DNA from: an uncultured Porphyromonadaceae bacterium
Lineage (GTDB): Bacteria > Bacteroidota > Bacteroidia > Bacteroidales > Muribaculaceae
Reading direction: 5' to 3'
Length of the DNA stretch: 64,000 bases
NCBI GenBank assembly: GCA_947175695.1
Contig: CAMWNT010000001.1
Coordinates: 1-64,000 of the forward strand
Under the pieces are notes generated by a model that searched no databases, was not told where the DNA came from, and saw nothing but the letters and a program-made list of their open reading frames with translations. Numbering within the stretch: the stretch's first letter is position 1; the number at the start of each line of letters is the position of its first letter. Position numbers and translations under genes: made by a program. Of this stretch, positions 28,076 to 37,333 are shown piece by piece.

Positions 28076-30481
28076 TCATTTCATAATCGTCAGCTTCTCG
28101 GCTTTGCCGCCTGCGACTCTGACGTAGATTCCGCTTTCGGTCGGACGCCCCGACAGGCGGACGCCCTGGAGCGTATACCATTCAGCTTCAGCCGAAGCGT
28201 CGACCGCTTTCAGCGCAACGCCCGACACGAGCGACAGATCGAGTCGCTCGGGCGATGTCCATTCCGATGCGGAATAGGATTCCTTATCGGCCGGCACAGC
28301 CTGGATGCGATAGTCGTAGATGCCGCCGCTCTCGAGCCCGCTGACGGTATAGGAATTGCCTGTGATGCCGGAGAATGTCAGCTTCTTGGCCGCCGCGCGA
28401 CGGTCGGCGGGAAGATATTCCTTCACTGATGCGTCGCCGCTATAGATGTCGACACTGCGGATATAGAGACGCTTTTTCTTGGCAAGGGTCTCGAAACGCA
28501 CTTTGAAAAGGGTTGATTCAGGCAGATCGAACACAACATTGTATGTCGCGTAGCTACCCGTCAGCGTCACCTGGCGGCTGGCGATGTTGTTTCCCTTGGA
28601 GTCGACAAGACACACATTGACCTGACTGCCGTCGTTGCTGTAGTATTTCGCATCAAACTCTACAGTCACGCAGTCGTGGCCTTCAGCCACGGCATATTCG
28701 GCCGAAGTCAGTTTGCCAAGCTGGTTGCCGGAGCCGAGGCGTATGCCCTCTTCAGCCTCTTCGACGCCGGTATAGCCCTCGCCGATCCAGCCATGTGAAG
28801 TGGAATTGAATAGCGTGCTGCCGAGAGCGATATATGCATTTTCAACATAAGGCATCAGTTCGATAGTGTAGGAAGCCGTGTTCGGATCGCTTCCCTCCCA
28901 TTTGATCAGAGCCGATGTCGAGCTGAGGACAGTGTGGGAAGGATTCTGCGGAGTTTCGACTGCCGGAAGCGGTGCTTTCATCACCCAGAAGGAAATCGTG
29001 GAATCGTCGTTGCGAGTGATTTCAGTGACGGGCTTCGACATGTAGCCTCCCGTATTGACCTTTGCGGCCGGAGTGGAGGAGTCGGTCAGTTCGGTGGCAT
29101 AGCTCTGCGGCCAGAGATCGGTCAGCAGACTCGCTTCGTTGATATAGTAATACTTCTCGCCATAATATGTCTCGACATCGAGCAGGAGGTTGTTGTCGGC
29201 GGGGATGACGGTGGCACGCTGGAGGTCGTAGTCATTGACCTCGTTGAGCTCCCATGCCGATGCGTCATATGTGAAGTGGGTGATAAGCAAGCCTTCGGCG
29301 GGCATATACGCGTCCCAACCCTGGCGTTTGCGGTTTTCGAGAATATAATATTCGTCGGAATCGGCGTCGTTGGTCAGGCGCACAGCCATGTCGGTCGCAG
29401 CCGATCCGAGGTTCATGGGAGTCAGGAGATAGTTGGTGTTCTCCTCCCCTTCGGGGATATTGATCCAGCTCATGAACTCTTTTTCATAAGCCGAATAGCC
29501 GATGGGGGTGTAGCAGTCGTTGTTGTAGCTGCCGGTGTCCATCAGCGACCATACGCCCATTCCGAAGTGCGGGCCGTATTGAGTGTCGTAGAAGTCGGGC
29601 AGACCGAGGCAGTGAGAGAATTCGTGGCAGAATGTGCCGACGCCATCGATGCGGGAGAGGTCGGATCCGTTGAGTTCGTTGAACACTGCGAAGAGGTCGA
29701 CCTTGGTGTTGTCGAGAGTAAGCGATTTGCCATAATCCGAAGAATCGAGACTCCACTGGCAGGGCCATACTGCGTCTTCGCAATCATCATCGTAGGAGGA
29801 TGCCTCGCCGTCGCCGGCATAGAGCACGATGACCACGTCGCATTCGCCGTCGCCGTCGTTGTCGTAGACGCTGAAGTCGATCGAGGAATCAAGGCCGAGG
29901 CAACCTTCGGCCACCATTCGGCCGACCCCCTTGTCGTAGCCTTCGTAGTCATTGCCGCCGTAGTCGGAGCGTTTGCCGGTCAGAGTGATCGGCCCGTAGA
30001 CATCGAATTCGGGAGTGAATGCGCCGTTCGACTGGTCGGTGAAGTATTGACGCGCGGAAGTGGAGCCGGATTCGAAGAAGCTGTTGAATGTGGCGAGCGG
30101 ATCGGCGTCTTTGAATTTATAGTCGGAGTATTGCACCAACAGCACCGGCACACGCGGCGAACCGACATGGGGCACCTGGCTCTGATTCTCCGAAGCCGCA
30201 CGCTGGGGAAGATTACGACGGCCGCGACGACGCGCGCCTTCGGCCTTGATTTTTGCGGCTTCCGCCTCATCTACGGGAAGTATCCAGCCGTCGGCGTTGC
30301 GGACACACTGTTGGCCGTCGGCATTGACGATGCGATGATAAAACTCATCACCGATGATGTTTACGCGGATTTCGGAGCCATCAGGCTGCGTCAGTGTGCG
30401 CCAGCCCGGTCGCGCGGGCACGGCCCAGGAAGAGATCACGGCTGCCGAAGCAAGCAATGCAATGGGTAGTTTTTTAGTCAT
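28076..30481 (-). CDS. Second secreted M6-family metalloprotease
   Basis: At 801 residues this is a longer relative of the M6 protease at 2939-5062. A signal peptide covers about residues 1-21. The zinc motif HEFSHCLGLPD has His286, Glu287 and His290, with the Met-turn SLMDTGSYN. An Arg-rich patch (ARRRGRRNLPQR) near residue 85 may belong to a propeptide. A fibronectin type III-like region and a jelly-roll-like region follow at about 505-730. The last 60 residues (WYTLQGVRL then ESGIYVRVAGGKA) resemble a type A sorting domain of type IX secretion (inference). It is a single gene. Confidence 0.9.
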   Translation of the reverse strand: MTKKLPIALLASAAVISSWAVPARPGWRTLTQPDGSEIRVNIIGDEFYHRIVNADGQQCVRNADGWILPVDEAEAAKIKAEGARRRGRRNLPQRAASENQSQVPHVGSPRVPVLLVQYSDYKFKDADPLATFNSFFESGSTSARQYFTDQSNGAFTPEFDVYGPITLTGKRSDYGGNDYEGYDKGVGRMVAEGCLGLDSSIDFSVYDNDGDGECDVVIVLYAGDGEASSYDDDCEDAVWPCQWSLDSSDYGKSLTLDNTKVDLFAVFNELNGSDLSRIDGVGTFCHEFSHCLGLPDFYDTQYGPHFGMGVWSLMDTGSYNNDCYTPIGYSAYEKEFMSWINIPEGEENTNYLLTPMNLGSAATDMAVRLTNDADSDEYYILENRKRQGWDAYMPAEGLLITHFTYDASAWELNEVNDYDLQRATVIPADNNLLLDVETYYGEKYYYINEASLLTDLWPQSYATELTDSSTPAAKVNTGGYMSKPVTEITRNDDSTISFWVMKAPLPAVETPQNPSHTVLSSTSALIKWEGSDPNTASYTIELMPYVENAYIALGSTLFNSTSHGWIGEGYTGVEEAEEGIRLGSGNQLGKLTSAEYAVAEGHDCVTVEFDAKYYSNDGSQVNVCLVDSKGNNIASRQVTLTGSYATYNVVFDLPESTLFKVRFETLAKKKRLYIRSVDIYSGDASVKEYLPADRRAAAKKLTFSGITGNSYTVSGLESGGIYDYRIQAVPADKESYSASEWTSPERLDLSLVSGVALKAVDASAEAEWYTLQGVRLSGRPTESGIYVRVAGGKAEKLTIMK

Positions 30482-30615
30482 TCTATCAGTAAGTTTAGCC
30501 AGTCGGCCGAAGGCGATACAAATCGAATCCGGCGCCTTATGAAGTATTTGAATACGTTGTTGGTAATGCTAACCGATGCGAAGATACAAAAAAATAGCTA
30601 AAAAGAGGGAAAATA

Positions 30616-30647
30616 TTTGGAAAAAGCAAAAAAAGATATTAACTTTG
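30616..30647 (+). promoter_or_regulatory. Promoter of tRNA-Ser(GCT)
   Basis: TTTG at 30616-30619, 20 bases, TAACTTTG at 30640-30647: an exact consensus match. The expected leader before the tRNA is about 70 bases. Confidence 0.85.
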
Positions 30648-30722
30648 CAGTCGCTAAGGGAGTCGGACTCCGATATTCCGAGGCTCCATCCTATCGTCGA
30701 CCCCATCGGGGCGACACAATAA

Positions 30723-30809
30723 GGAGAGGTGGGTGAGTGGCTGAAACCACCAGTTTGCTAAACTGACGTAGGAGCAATCCTACCACGGGTTCGAATCCCG
30801 TCCTCTCCG
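30723..30809 (+). tRNA. tRNA-Ser (anticodon GCT)
   Basis: Acceptor GGAGAGG pairs perfectly with CCTCTCC; the anticodon loop TTGCTAA puts GCT at 30757-30759. The long variable arm of class II tRNAs is present (TAGGAGC AATCCTA) and the T loop is TTCGAAT. CCA is not encoded. It borders the accessory block that begins at about 30.9 kb. Confidence 0.97.
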
Positions 30810-30815
30810 CTCCAA

Positions 30816-30860
30816 TGACAGCGCCCTGCAATCTTTCAGATTGCAGGGCGCTGTCATTTC
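30816..30860 (+). terminator. Terminator of tRNA-Ser
   Basis: A perfect 19-bp stem (30816-30834 with 30838-30856) closes on a 3-base TTC loop, followed by TTTCC. It is unusually long and perfect for a terminator. Confidence 0.85.
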
Positions 30861-30978
30861 CATCCAGCTCCCCTCACTCCCCTTATGTCGGATGATATCT
30901 TGGATGGAAAGATTCCCTCCGAAGAGTCAACTTCCTTTAATCGTGTTAAATTCAAACACCCTCTTAATTTGCTAACGA

Positions 30979-31245
30979 TTATCCAACAATAATTATCGGC
31001 TGACCGAAGAATGAGGAAAGCATAGCAAGGGTGGAGATCGTGAAATTGTGTTGCCCGCTTAGCCACTTGGTGACTTCACACGGACGTTTTCCAAGAGCAT
31101 CGGCAAACTGTTTCTTCGAAAGACCGCGCTCCTGCATCAAATTATAGATGCGGTCAGATATTTGAAATGAAAGATCGACCTCCCGCTGTATCCGCTCCGG
31201 GATAGAACCTAACATTTCTTCAAGAGATTTGGCAGTCCTCTTCAT
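30979..31245 (-). CDS. XRE-family antitoxin
   Basis: The 88-residue protein has a helix-turn-helix of XRE type at about 33-80 (MQERGLSKKQFADALGKRP). The order toxin then antitoxin, with the start overlapping the toxin stop by ATGA (31242-31245), marks a type II HigBA-like pair. The N-terminal segment EEMLGSIPERIQREVD is helical and could provide dimerisation or toxin binding. The antitoxin probably neutralises the upstream product and represses the shared promoter, which is inference. It may differ from classical HigA partners because the toxin is longer than usual. Confidence 0.85.
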   Translation of the reverse strand: MKRTAKSLEEMLGSIPERIQREVDLSFQISDRIYNLMQERGLSKKQFADALGKRPCEVTKWLSGQHNFTISTLAMLSSFFGQPIIIVG

Positions 31246-31712
31246 AGCTCAAAAATATTATCGGTTTCTATTGTGGATTCAGTGATATTTACGTTGCCGT
31301 CTGCCACTCCCTGCCTAAGAAGTTCCTCAAACTTTTGTAGCGTCATGACATAGCCACTTAATATGGGGTCATCCTCGTAACGACGCGTTTTTTTGATTCC
31401 TCCGTTGCCAAGTACAAGAATTTTGTCGGAAAGACGTAGACAATAGAGCCGTAGTTTTGACGATGTGACAGGGAGGGCTACAACCGAGTCGCTCATTTTG
31501 CCTTCGTTTCGGAAGTAACGCTCCAACGCTCCGGTCTGCGCTATACGTGTCACAAAAGCCGCAATGCGGGCGTAATCCTCACTATATTCGGCATCATCCC
31601 TGAATTTGGTAATGAATTTCTCAAATTCGGATTCCATATCCCGGAGGAATTGCAATGTGTAGATGGTGCAATTCTCTCCGTCATTTATCAGGAAAAGTTC
31701 AACTTCACTCAT
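31242..31712 (-). CDS. Probable toxin of a type II toxin-antitoxin pair
   Basis: A 156-residue protein upstream of the XRE antitoxin. The start is the ATG at 31712 (MSEVELFLINDGENCTIY); an in-frame start at 31757 would add 15 residues of poor quality. The central segment SKLRLYCLRLSDKILVLGNG followed by GIKKTRRYEDDP resembles the beta-strand core of RelE/HigB-type mRNA interferases. The C-terminal about 35 residues are extra. It is longer than typical RelE toxins (about 90-120 residues). Catalytic residues cannot be assigned with certainty. Function is inferred from operon structure and this weak similarity. Confidence 0.7.
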   Translation of the reverse strand: MSEVELFLINDGENCTIYTLQFLRDMESEFEKFITKFRDDAEYSEDYARIAAFVTRIAQTGALERYFRNEGKMSDSVVALPVTSSKLRLYCLRLSDKILVLGNGGIKKTRRYEDDPILSGYVMTLQKFEELLRQGVADGNVNITESTIETDNIFEL

Positions 31713-31912
31713 ATTGTAGTTTATTGCGTTTGTTATTATAACGCCAAGATACGGCAAATATTTTACTTAAAAATAAAACATTGCAAAAACTTTCGCAGTG
31801 GAGCCCAAAGTGCTCTCTGTAAAGAATTCGGATAGAAAGCACCGAAAATGACCTTTGGGTGGATGGAATAATAACAGTATTTGTCTCCGCGTGACACATC
31901 CGCGATAATAAA

Positions 31913-31948
31913 ACGGGCCTTTCACGCCTATAGTGCGGAAAGGCCCGT
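31913..31948 (-). terminator. Terminator of the outer-membrane barrel gene
   Basis: An 11-bp perfect stem (ACGGGCCTTTC with GAAAGGCCCGT) followed on the minus strand by TTTATT, just past the gene's stop at 31970. Confidence 0.85.
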
Positions 31949-31969
31949 AATGGGAAGACGTCAATAGGG

Positions 31970-32671
31970 TCAGAAGTCCCAACCAAGCAGGATGCTGAAC
32001 ATGCTGCCTTTCAAATCCAGTTTGTTTTTGTCTTTGCGATTATTATTGCTACTGCTGTAGTAGTTGATTAGTCCAAGATCGTACTTGATACCCAGATAGG
32101 CGTGTTTGTATTCGGCACCCACGCCGAATGTAAGACCACATGCAAAGTTGCTGTCCTTGTCAGAGAACGTGTCACTCTTGCCATGAGTGCCACCACCCGT
32201 AGAAACGTAGCTTTCTGACTTTCCGGCGCCTACTCTATACTCCAAATAGGGGCCGAAAAGCGCCTGCACATTCACTACCTTGAAGTTGTAATGATAGCCG
32301 AGTTCCACCGGAAGCTGGAGGTACATGGCCTTTATGTCAAGATTGCGTTTGGTCGATGAACTGTTTGCGTTGACTCCTTCAAAAGTAGAGTGGCGCTCAG
32401 TGAACCAAAGACCGGTCTGCATGGAAAGGCCCCATCTGCGATACACGGGAATGTCGACAATAGCACCGACATTGTAAGTGACTTTACGCTTGTTGTCAAT
32501 GTTCCAGTTACTTGCACTTGTACCACCAAGCAGTCGATAAGCGTCAGACGATGAAAATCCACCGAATCCCATTCCGGCTCTAAGGCCGAACGTAGTCTTT
32601 TCGCCAAGCTGTGCCGATGCCGCGAAAGCAACGCTCACCATAACGAAAATTAAGATAAAAAGTTTTCTCAT
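31970..32671 (-). CDS. PorT-type outer-membrane beta-barrel protein
   Basis: A 233-residue small outer-membrane barrel. The start is the ATG at 32671, where MRKLFILIFVMVSVAFAASAQ gives a clean signal peptide; longer in-frame readings add unlikely sequence. Alternating polar/hydrophobic strands, the opening GLRAGMGFGGF, and the C-terminal LLGWDF ending in Phe are typical of the family. Its promoter at 32938-32969 leaves a leader of about 260 bases. Such barrels are frequent in Bacteroidetes and mostly of unknown role. It lies in the accessory block and has no partner gene. Confidence 0.85.
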   Translation of the reverse strand: MRKLFILIFVMVSVAFAASAQLGEKTTFGLRAGMGFGGFSSSDAYRLLGGTSASNWNIDNKRKVTYNVGAIVDIPVYRRWGLSMQTGLWFTERHSTFEGVNANSSSTKRNLDIKAMYLQLPVELGYHYNFKVVNVQALFGPYLEYRVGAGKSESYVSTGGGTHGKSDTFSDKDSNFACGLTFGVGAEYKHAYLGIKYDLGLINYYSSSNNNRKDKNKLDLKGSMFSILLGWDF

Positions 32672-32937
32672 ACACGATGTTATGATTAGTGGTCTTACAG
32701 TCCCATCGACCGGGAATAATAGGATAAAAAAACGTGGACTGGTCCGCCACATCTCCAAAAGAGGGTCCTGAGAAAACCGTGTACGCGAGATATGAAAGTG
32801 CAGCCCACGCTATATAGCGCGAGAACCGCCTTGTTATCTCTTGCGTACGTTGAAAATTTCTCAGGTTTTCTTTTGCAAGATAAGCAAAACGTTCTTTGTT
32901 TACCGATATGTCTTTGTCAGTCCGTGGAATGACACTG

Positions 32938-32969
32938 CAAAAATAAGCCAAATCCTTGAACTGTGCAAA
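32938..32969 (-). promoter_or_regulatory. Promoter of the barrel gene
   Basis: On the minus strand TTTG (plus 32966-32969), 20 bases, TATTTTTG (plus 32938-32945): a near-perfect consensus promoter. The long leader includes an open frame lacking any ATG. Confidence 0.75.
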
Positions 32970-33003
32970 TTAAAGTAATTCAAATCTTGAACACTTACTT
33001 GCA

Positions 33004-34212
33004 TCAATAAAGAAAGCCAAAGAGCCACATGGGTATTTTGTTGCCGAAGCCGGTCTCCGTGTCATCGGCAATCACATAGCTATCCGGCAAACCGGCAATC
33101 TGCTTATATTGTTTGTTTTTGCCTCCTATTTCAAACAGATACTTTTCATCTACAAATAGATCACCGACTTGCGGCTCGTTCACTTTATGGTCGGCGACAA
33201 GCATCGACGCCACGAATGTCTCGCGCACTGTGCCAATCTCATTCAAGCTGCTCAAAGCTGCCATTATGTCGGTGTTGTCAAACAGTATTTTCTCCGGCTT
33301 TGCAACTGATTTTGGAGAACGCCAGCCGCTATGAAGACTCCGGAGCACCGCACCCTTGTCAAGCAACTCAAACATACGGATTATCGTATTGCGCGACACC
33401 TGTATCTTCAGACTCAGCGACTGCACATTAAGACTGAACGGCACTTCGGTCGACATGACGTAAAGCAACTTCCGAAGCTTGTAAAGTGTCTCATATTCAA
33501 GAGACTCTGCCGCAGGAAGATCGCGCATGATTGTAGTATCAACACTTCGCTCTACGCGACCATAATAGCTCCCCTCCTCACTGACTGCCTTAAAATAAGG
33601 GTAATACCCTTTTCCAAGATATTGCTCAAACAATGACAACACCTTTCTATCGCCAAGCTCACCCATTATATCCCATGCTATTTTGGTATGGGCGCACAAT
33701 ATATTCTCCAGACTGACCCGATCTATATCCGCTATTCCCATAAATTTCAACCATTCTCTGAATGACAGCCCATAAAGACGATATGGGAGGCAACGGCGGC
33801 TAAGATCAGCCAGAGCCGCGTCAAGGTGTATGATGGAGCTGCCCGTGAAGACAACATGGTAGTTCGGATAACTGTCATAGATGTTTTTAAGTTCCCGCTG
33901 CCAGTTGCCTTCATAGAGATGTATCTCGTCAAGGAAAAGATGGGTGCCTCCGTGTGACTCATGCCATTCCACAAGACTAAGAAGACTGTTGTCGGTAAAC
34001 CACATATTGTCGCAAGAGACATATAAAGCCTTCTCGGAAAGTCCGAACTGCTCCTTTATCCTTTGTAGCAACATTGTGGTTTTGCCAACGCCTCGCGCAC
34101 CTTTAATCATTACCAGCTTTGCGTCCCAACTAATTTGGTCATAAAGATAGCGATGGAGTGTGGTATCAATCTGACTTACAAGTCTATGCGATATGCGTAT
34201 TAGATTTTCCAT
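33004..34212 (-). CDS. AAA_14 ATPase with DUF4143 domain
   Basis: The 402-residue protein belongs to the AAA_14/DUF4143 ATPase family. Walker A is GARGVGKTT at about 39-47, and Walker B is HLFLDEIHL. The N-terminal ATPase domain ends near residue 180; a winged-helix-like region and the DUF4143 domain follow, with TKIA and the C-terminal DLFVDEKYLFEIGGKNK block that looks like a PD-(D/E)XK-type core. The family is widespread, often in many copies per Bacteroidetes genome, and its role is unknown. Its promoter is covered by a large palindrome (34237-34295). Confidence 0.88.
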   Translation of the reverse strand: MENLIRISHRLVSQIDTTLHRYLYDQISWDAKLVMIKGARGVGKTTMLLQRIKEQFGLSEKALYVSCDNMWFTDNSLLSLVEWHESHGGTHLFLDEIHLYEGNWQRELKNIYDSYPNYHVVFTGSSIIHLDAALADLSRRCLPYRLYGLSFREWLKFMGIADIDRVSLENILCAHTKIAWDIMGELGDRKVLSLFEQYLGKGYYPYFKAVSEEGSYYGRVERSVDTTIMRDLPAAESLEYETLYKLRKLLYVMSTEVPFSLNVQSLSLKIQVSRNTIIRMFELLDKGAVLRSLHSGWRSPKSVAKPEKILFDNTDIMAALSSLNEIGTVRETFVASMLVADHKVNEPQVGDLFVDEKYLFEIGGKNKQYKQIAGLPDSYVIADDTETGFGNKIPMWLFGFLY

Positions 34213-34225
34213 TTCAATTTTTTTG

Positions 34226-34257
34226 CAAATTTAGCAAAAATGCTCTTTCCAAACAAC
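34226..34257 (-). promoter_or_regulatory. Promoter of the ATPase gene
   Basis: On the minus strand GTTG (plus 34254-34257), 20 bases, TAAATTTG (plus 34226-34233). The -33 box and most of the spacer lie inside the left arm of the 27-bp palindrome at 34237-34295. Confidence 0.7.
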
Positions 34258-34328
34258 ACTTTTACCCCAAAAGTGTTGTTTGGAAAGAGCATTTTCATCC
34301 GAAAGTGCTCTCTCCAAAGAGCACTTTC
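34237..34328. repeat. Two adjacent palindromes upstream of the ATPase gene
   Basis: The first is a perfect 27-bp inverted repeat (34237-34263 with 34269-34295) around ACCCC. The second is an 11-bp perfect inverted repeat (GAAAGTGCTCT at 34301-34311 with AGAGCACTTTC at 34318-34328). Both are built from the same word, GTGCTCTTTCCAAA-like. The 12-mer AAAGTGCTCTCT of the second also occurs at 31807-31818. Confidence 0.95.
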
Positions 34329-35245
34329 AACCAAAATTGAATGTATTCGACTTAAAATCGCCGGCACGGCATGGCTTTTTGCCGATACTGACGGCCGCGA
34401 TCGATATAACATGCAAAGCAGCTGTCGCGATCGGATCCCGGAGCAGCCGGGCGAAAAAAAAGCGGCAACACCTCGCGGTGTGGTCGCTTTTTTTGTATCG
34501 TCGCCGTTGACGATAATCCCGTTTTGGATATCGGCCCTCATAGCGGCCGACGGCGATACTCTTACCAATATTCAACCAAACAATCATTCGGTCGGAGAAT
34601 TGACCCCATTCACAGACTCTCGGCAGGAGAGTCCGGAATGAGCGTCAATTAAACCAAATGAGGCTATTCTGTATCCCACAGTTTTAAAATTTGCCTTGAA
34701 TCAATATCTATAAAGCCATTCATTACCACCCCCGGGCCAAACTATTGTTGCTATTGACAAATGACCAAATCTTTAATCAGGTTGCCGGCAATTACTGTGC
34801 GTGATTGCCTTTGGCCGGAGGGGTGAGTCACATTACCAATGCAAATATCATAAAAATTTTACTAATTGCAAAACTTTTTAACTGAAAAATGTTATATAAC
34901 ATAATAATTTTTATCATTAAATTAAAAATTGGGCACTTTTCCACAATATTATATCATTTTGAAAGTTGGCATTTTGTCAGCTTTTCCATGTCGCTTGCAT
35001 TATATTTGCTTTGCATGTCATGACGCGCATATAGTCTGCACGTATAATCGCCATGTGTTGAATAGGCATTTTGGTTGCTTTTTGTCAATTCGGAGCAATT
35101 TTGGTCATTTCGGGCTCCGGCACACTCAGCAGAGAAGAGGATTTTTAATGTAATCGGCAACTGTTTTAAGTAGCACATCGGCGAGTTGACCGGAATGGGA
35201 GTAGGATCGGAGCCGGCTTTCATCGCCGCGGCAAGACGCAAAAAA
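34329..35245. other. Long intergenic region without a supported gene
   Basis: It contains a terminator-like hairpin with A and T tracts on both sides (34455-34495, ACACC/GGTGT core), and an imperfect inverted repeat (CCACCCCCGGGCCAAA near 34726 and TTTGGCCGGAGGGGTG near 34811). A very AT-rich stretch spans 34845-34980, with one DnaA-box-like TTTTCCACA at 34937-34945. Open frames here lack coding character. Confidence 0.6.
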
Positions 35246-35276
35246 AAAGCGCTCTCACCCGAAGGCGGAGCGCTTT
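35246..35276 (-). terminator. Terminator of gapA
   Basis: AAAGCGCTC pairs with GAGCGCTTT, and the minus strand continues into a run of nine T residues. It lies about 20 bases after the gapA stop. Confidence 0.92.
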
Positions 35277-35297
35277 CTTTAGATTGGTTGAGGCTGA

Positions 35298-36323
<1,026 letters not shown>

Positions 36324-36575
36324 TTATTTGGGTTTGTTTGGGTCTTGATTTGGATGTTTATCGTTTTATCGCGTTTTCTTTGCGTCGCTCCGATATTTTC
36401 GGATTTTGATTGTTATATATTTAGCTTCTCATCCTGAGACAGAGTGCGGACAAGCTTTGCTTTTCAGCTGCATCTCAGTTTGTTAAGCTGCCTTCAAATA
36501 TCTGAGGCGATGCGGAAGCGGATTTTTTTACCTGAATTCTTCGTAAGCGCGAGGACATTCTTCGGCTTACAACTG

Positions 36576-36583
36576 CAAAATTA
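36576..36583 (-). promoter_or_regulatory. Possible gapA -7 box; rest of 36309-36771
   Basis: TAATTTTG on the minus strand matches the -7 consensus, but no TTTG/GTTG lies 19-22 bases upstream. The rest of the 463-base gap holds a small GCGGG/CCCGC hairpin (36644-36660) and GC-rich sequence before mscL; no gene was seen. Confidence 0.4.
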
Positions 36584-36771
36584 GCAAAAATTTTTCTATT
36601 TTCGCAGTCTGAAGTTAAAAATTTCCGTTTCGGGAAGCCGGAGGCGGGTTTTTATCCCGCTTTAGGGGGGGATGGCCGGGGAGCGGCGGGGCGCTATGGC
36701 CCCATTGCTTTCCGGCATGCGCCGGTAGCCTCCCATTGCTATAACTAATTTCTAACTAAAGTTATCGTCAT

Positions 36772-37212
36772 ATGAGTAAATTTTTAAGTGATTTTAAGGA
36801 TTTTGCCCTTAAGGGCAATGTGATCGACATGGCTGTCGGCGTTATCGTCGGCGGCGCGTTTGGCAAGATTGTGTCGTCGTTGGTCAATGACATCATCATG
36901 CCTGTCATCTCGCTTTGCACCGGCGGCTCCGGATATAAGAATCTGAAGTATGTCATCACGGCGGCGCAGCCGGCCCGCGACGGCGTGGCAGCTGTCGAAG
37001 AAGTCGCCGTCAATTACGGCCTCTTTATCCAGAATGTGGTGGATTTCTTTATCATCGCCTTCTCGATCTTCATTGCTCTCCGTTTTGCAATGAAGCTTAA
37101 GAAGAAGGAGGCCGAGCCCACTCCCGAGCCGGAGCCCGCTCCGACCAAGGAGGAAGTACTCCTGACCGAGATCCGCGATATCCTCAAGAAGGATTCGGAA
37201 GCCGGCAAGTAA
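36772..37212 (+). CDS. mscL: Large-conductance mechanosensitive channel
   Basis: MscL opens under membrane tension to release solutes in osmotic downshock. The 146-residue product has TM1 with KGNVIDMAVGVIVGGAFGKI, an extracellular loop, and TM2 around NVVDFFIIAFSIFIALRF. A charged C-terminal helix bundle follows, including a Pro/Glu-rich linker (EPTPEPEPAPT). The length matches the family. It shares the terminator at 37241-37278 with convergent ychF. Confidence 0.97.
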   Translation: MSKFLSDFKDFALKGNVIDMAVGVIVGGAFGKIVSSLVNDIIMPVISLCTGGSGYKNLKYVITAAQPARDGVAAVEEVAVNYGLFIQNVVDFFIIAFSIFIALRFAMKLKKKEAEPTPEPEPAPTKEEVLLTEIRDILKKDSEAGK

Positions 37213-37240
37213 GCTTCGTCATCGCTTTGGAATATTATAA

Positions 37241-37278
37241 AAGCGCGTCAGCTCCATGCGGGACTGACGCGCTTGTTT
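37241..37278. terminator. Terminator between mscL and ychF
   Basis: AAGCGCGTCAG at 37241-37251 pairs perfectly with CTGACGCGCTT at 37264-37274, followed by GTTTTG. Confidence 0.85.
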
Positions 37279-37333
37279 TGTATTCAACGGTGTCGCCGAC
37301 AGATCGTTGGCGCCGGGACGTTAGCGTTGATAA

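Noticed and set aside
28934-30469. A 511-codon open frame antisense to the second M6 protease
   Set aside because: The minus strand has signal peptide, zinc motif and C-terminal domain; the antisense frame is a by-product of C-ending codons.
32580-32951. Open frame overlapping the barrel-gene leader, with a plausible membrane segment
   Set aside because: It has no ATG; its only start is a TTG upstream of the predicted transcription start, and it overlaps the barrel gene by 92 bases. It could be a gene remnant.
34845-34980. AT-rich stretch with TTTTCCACA as alternative replication origin
   Set aside because: Only one DnaA-box-like site; the cluster at 61.9-62.3 kb is much denser, although the base-composition shift lies closer to this site.
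34929-35153. 74-codon frame in the AT-rich gap before gapA
   Set aside because: No domain, Cys/His-rich random composition, and no convincing promoter or start context.
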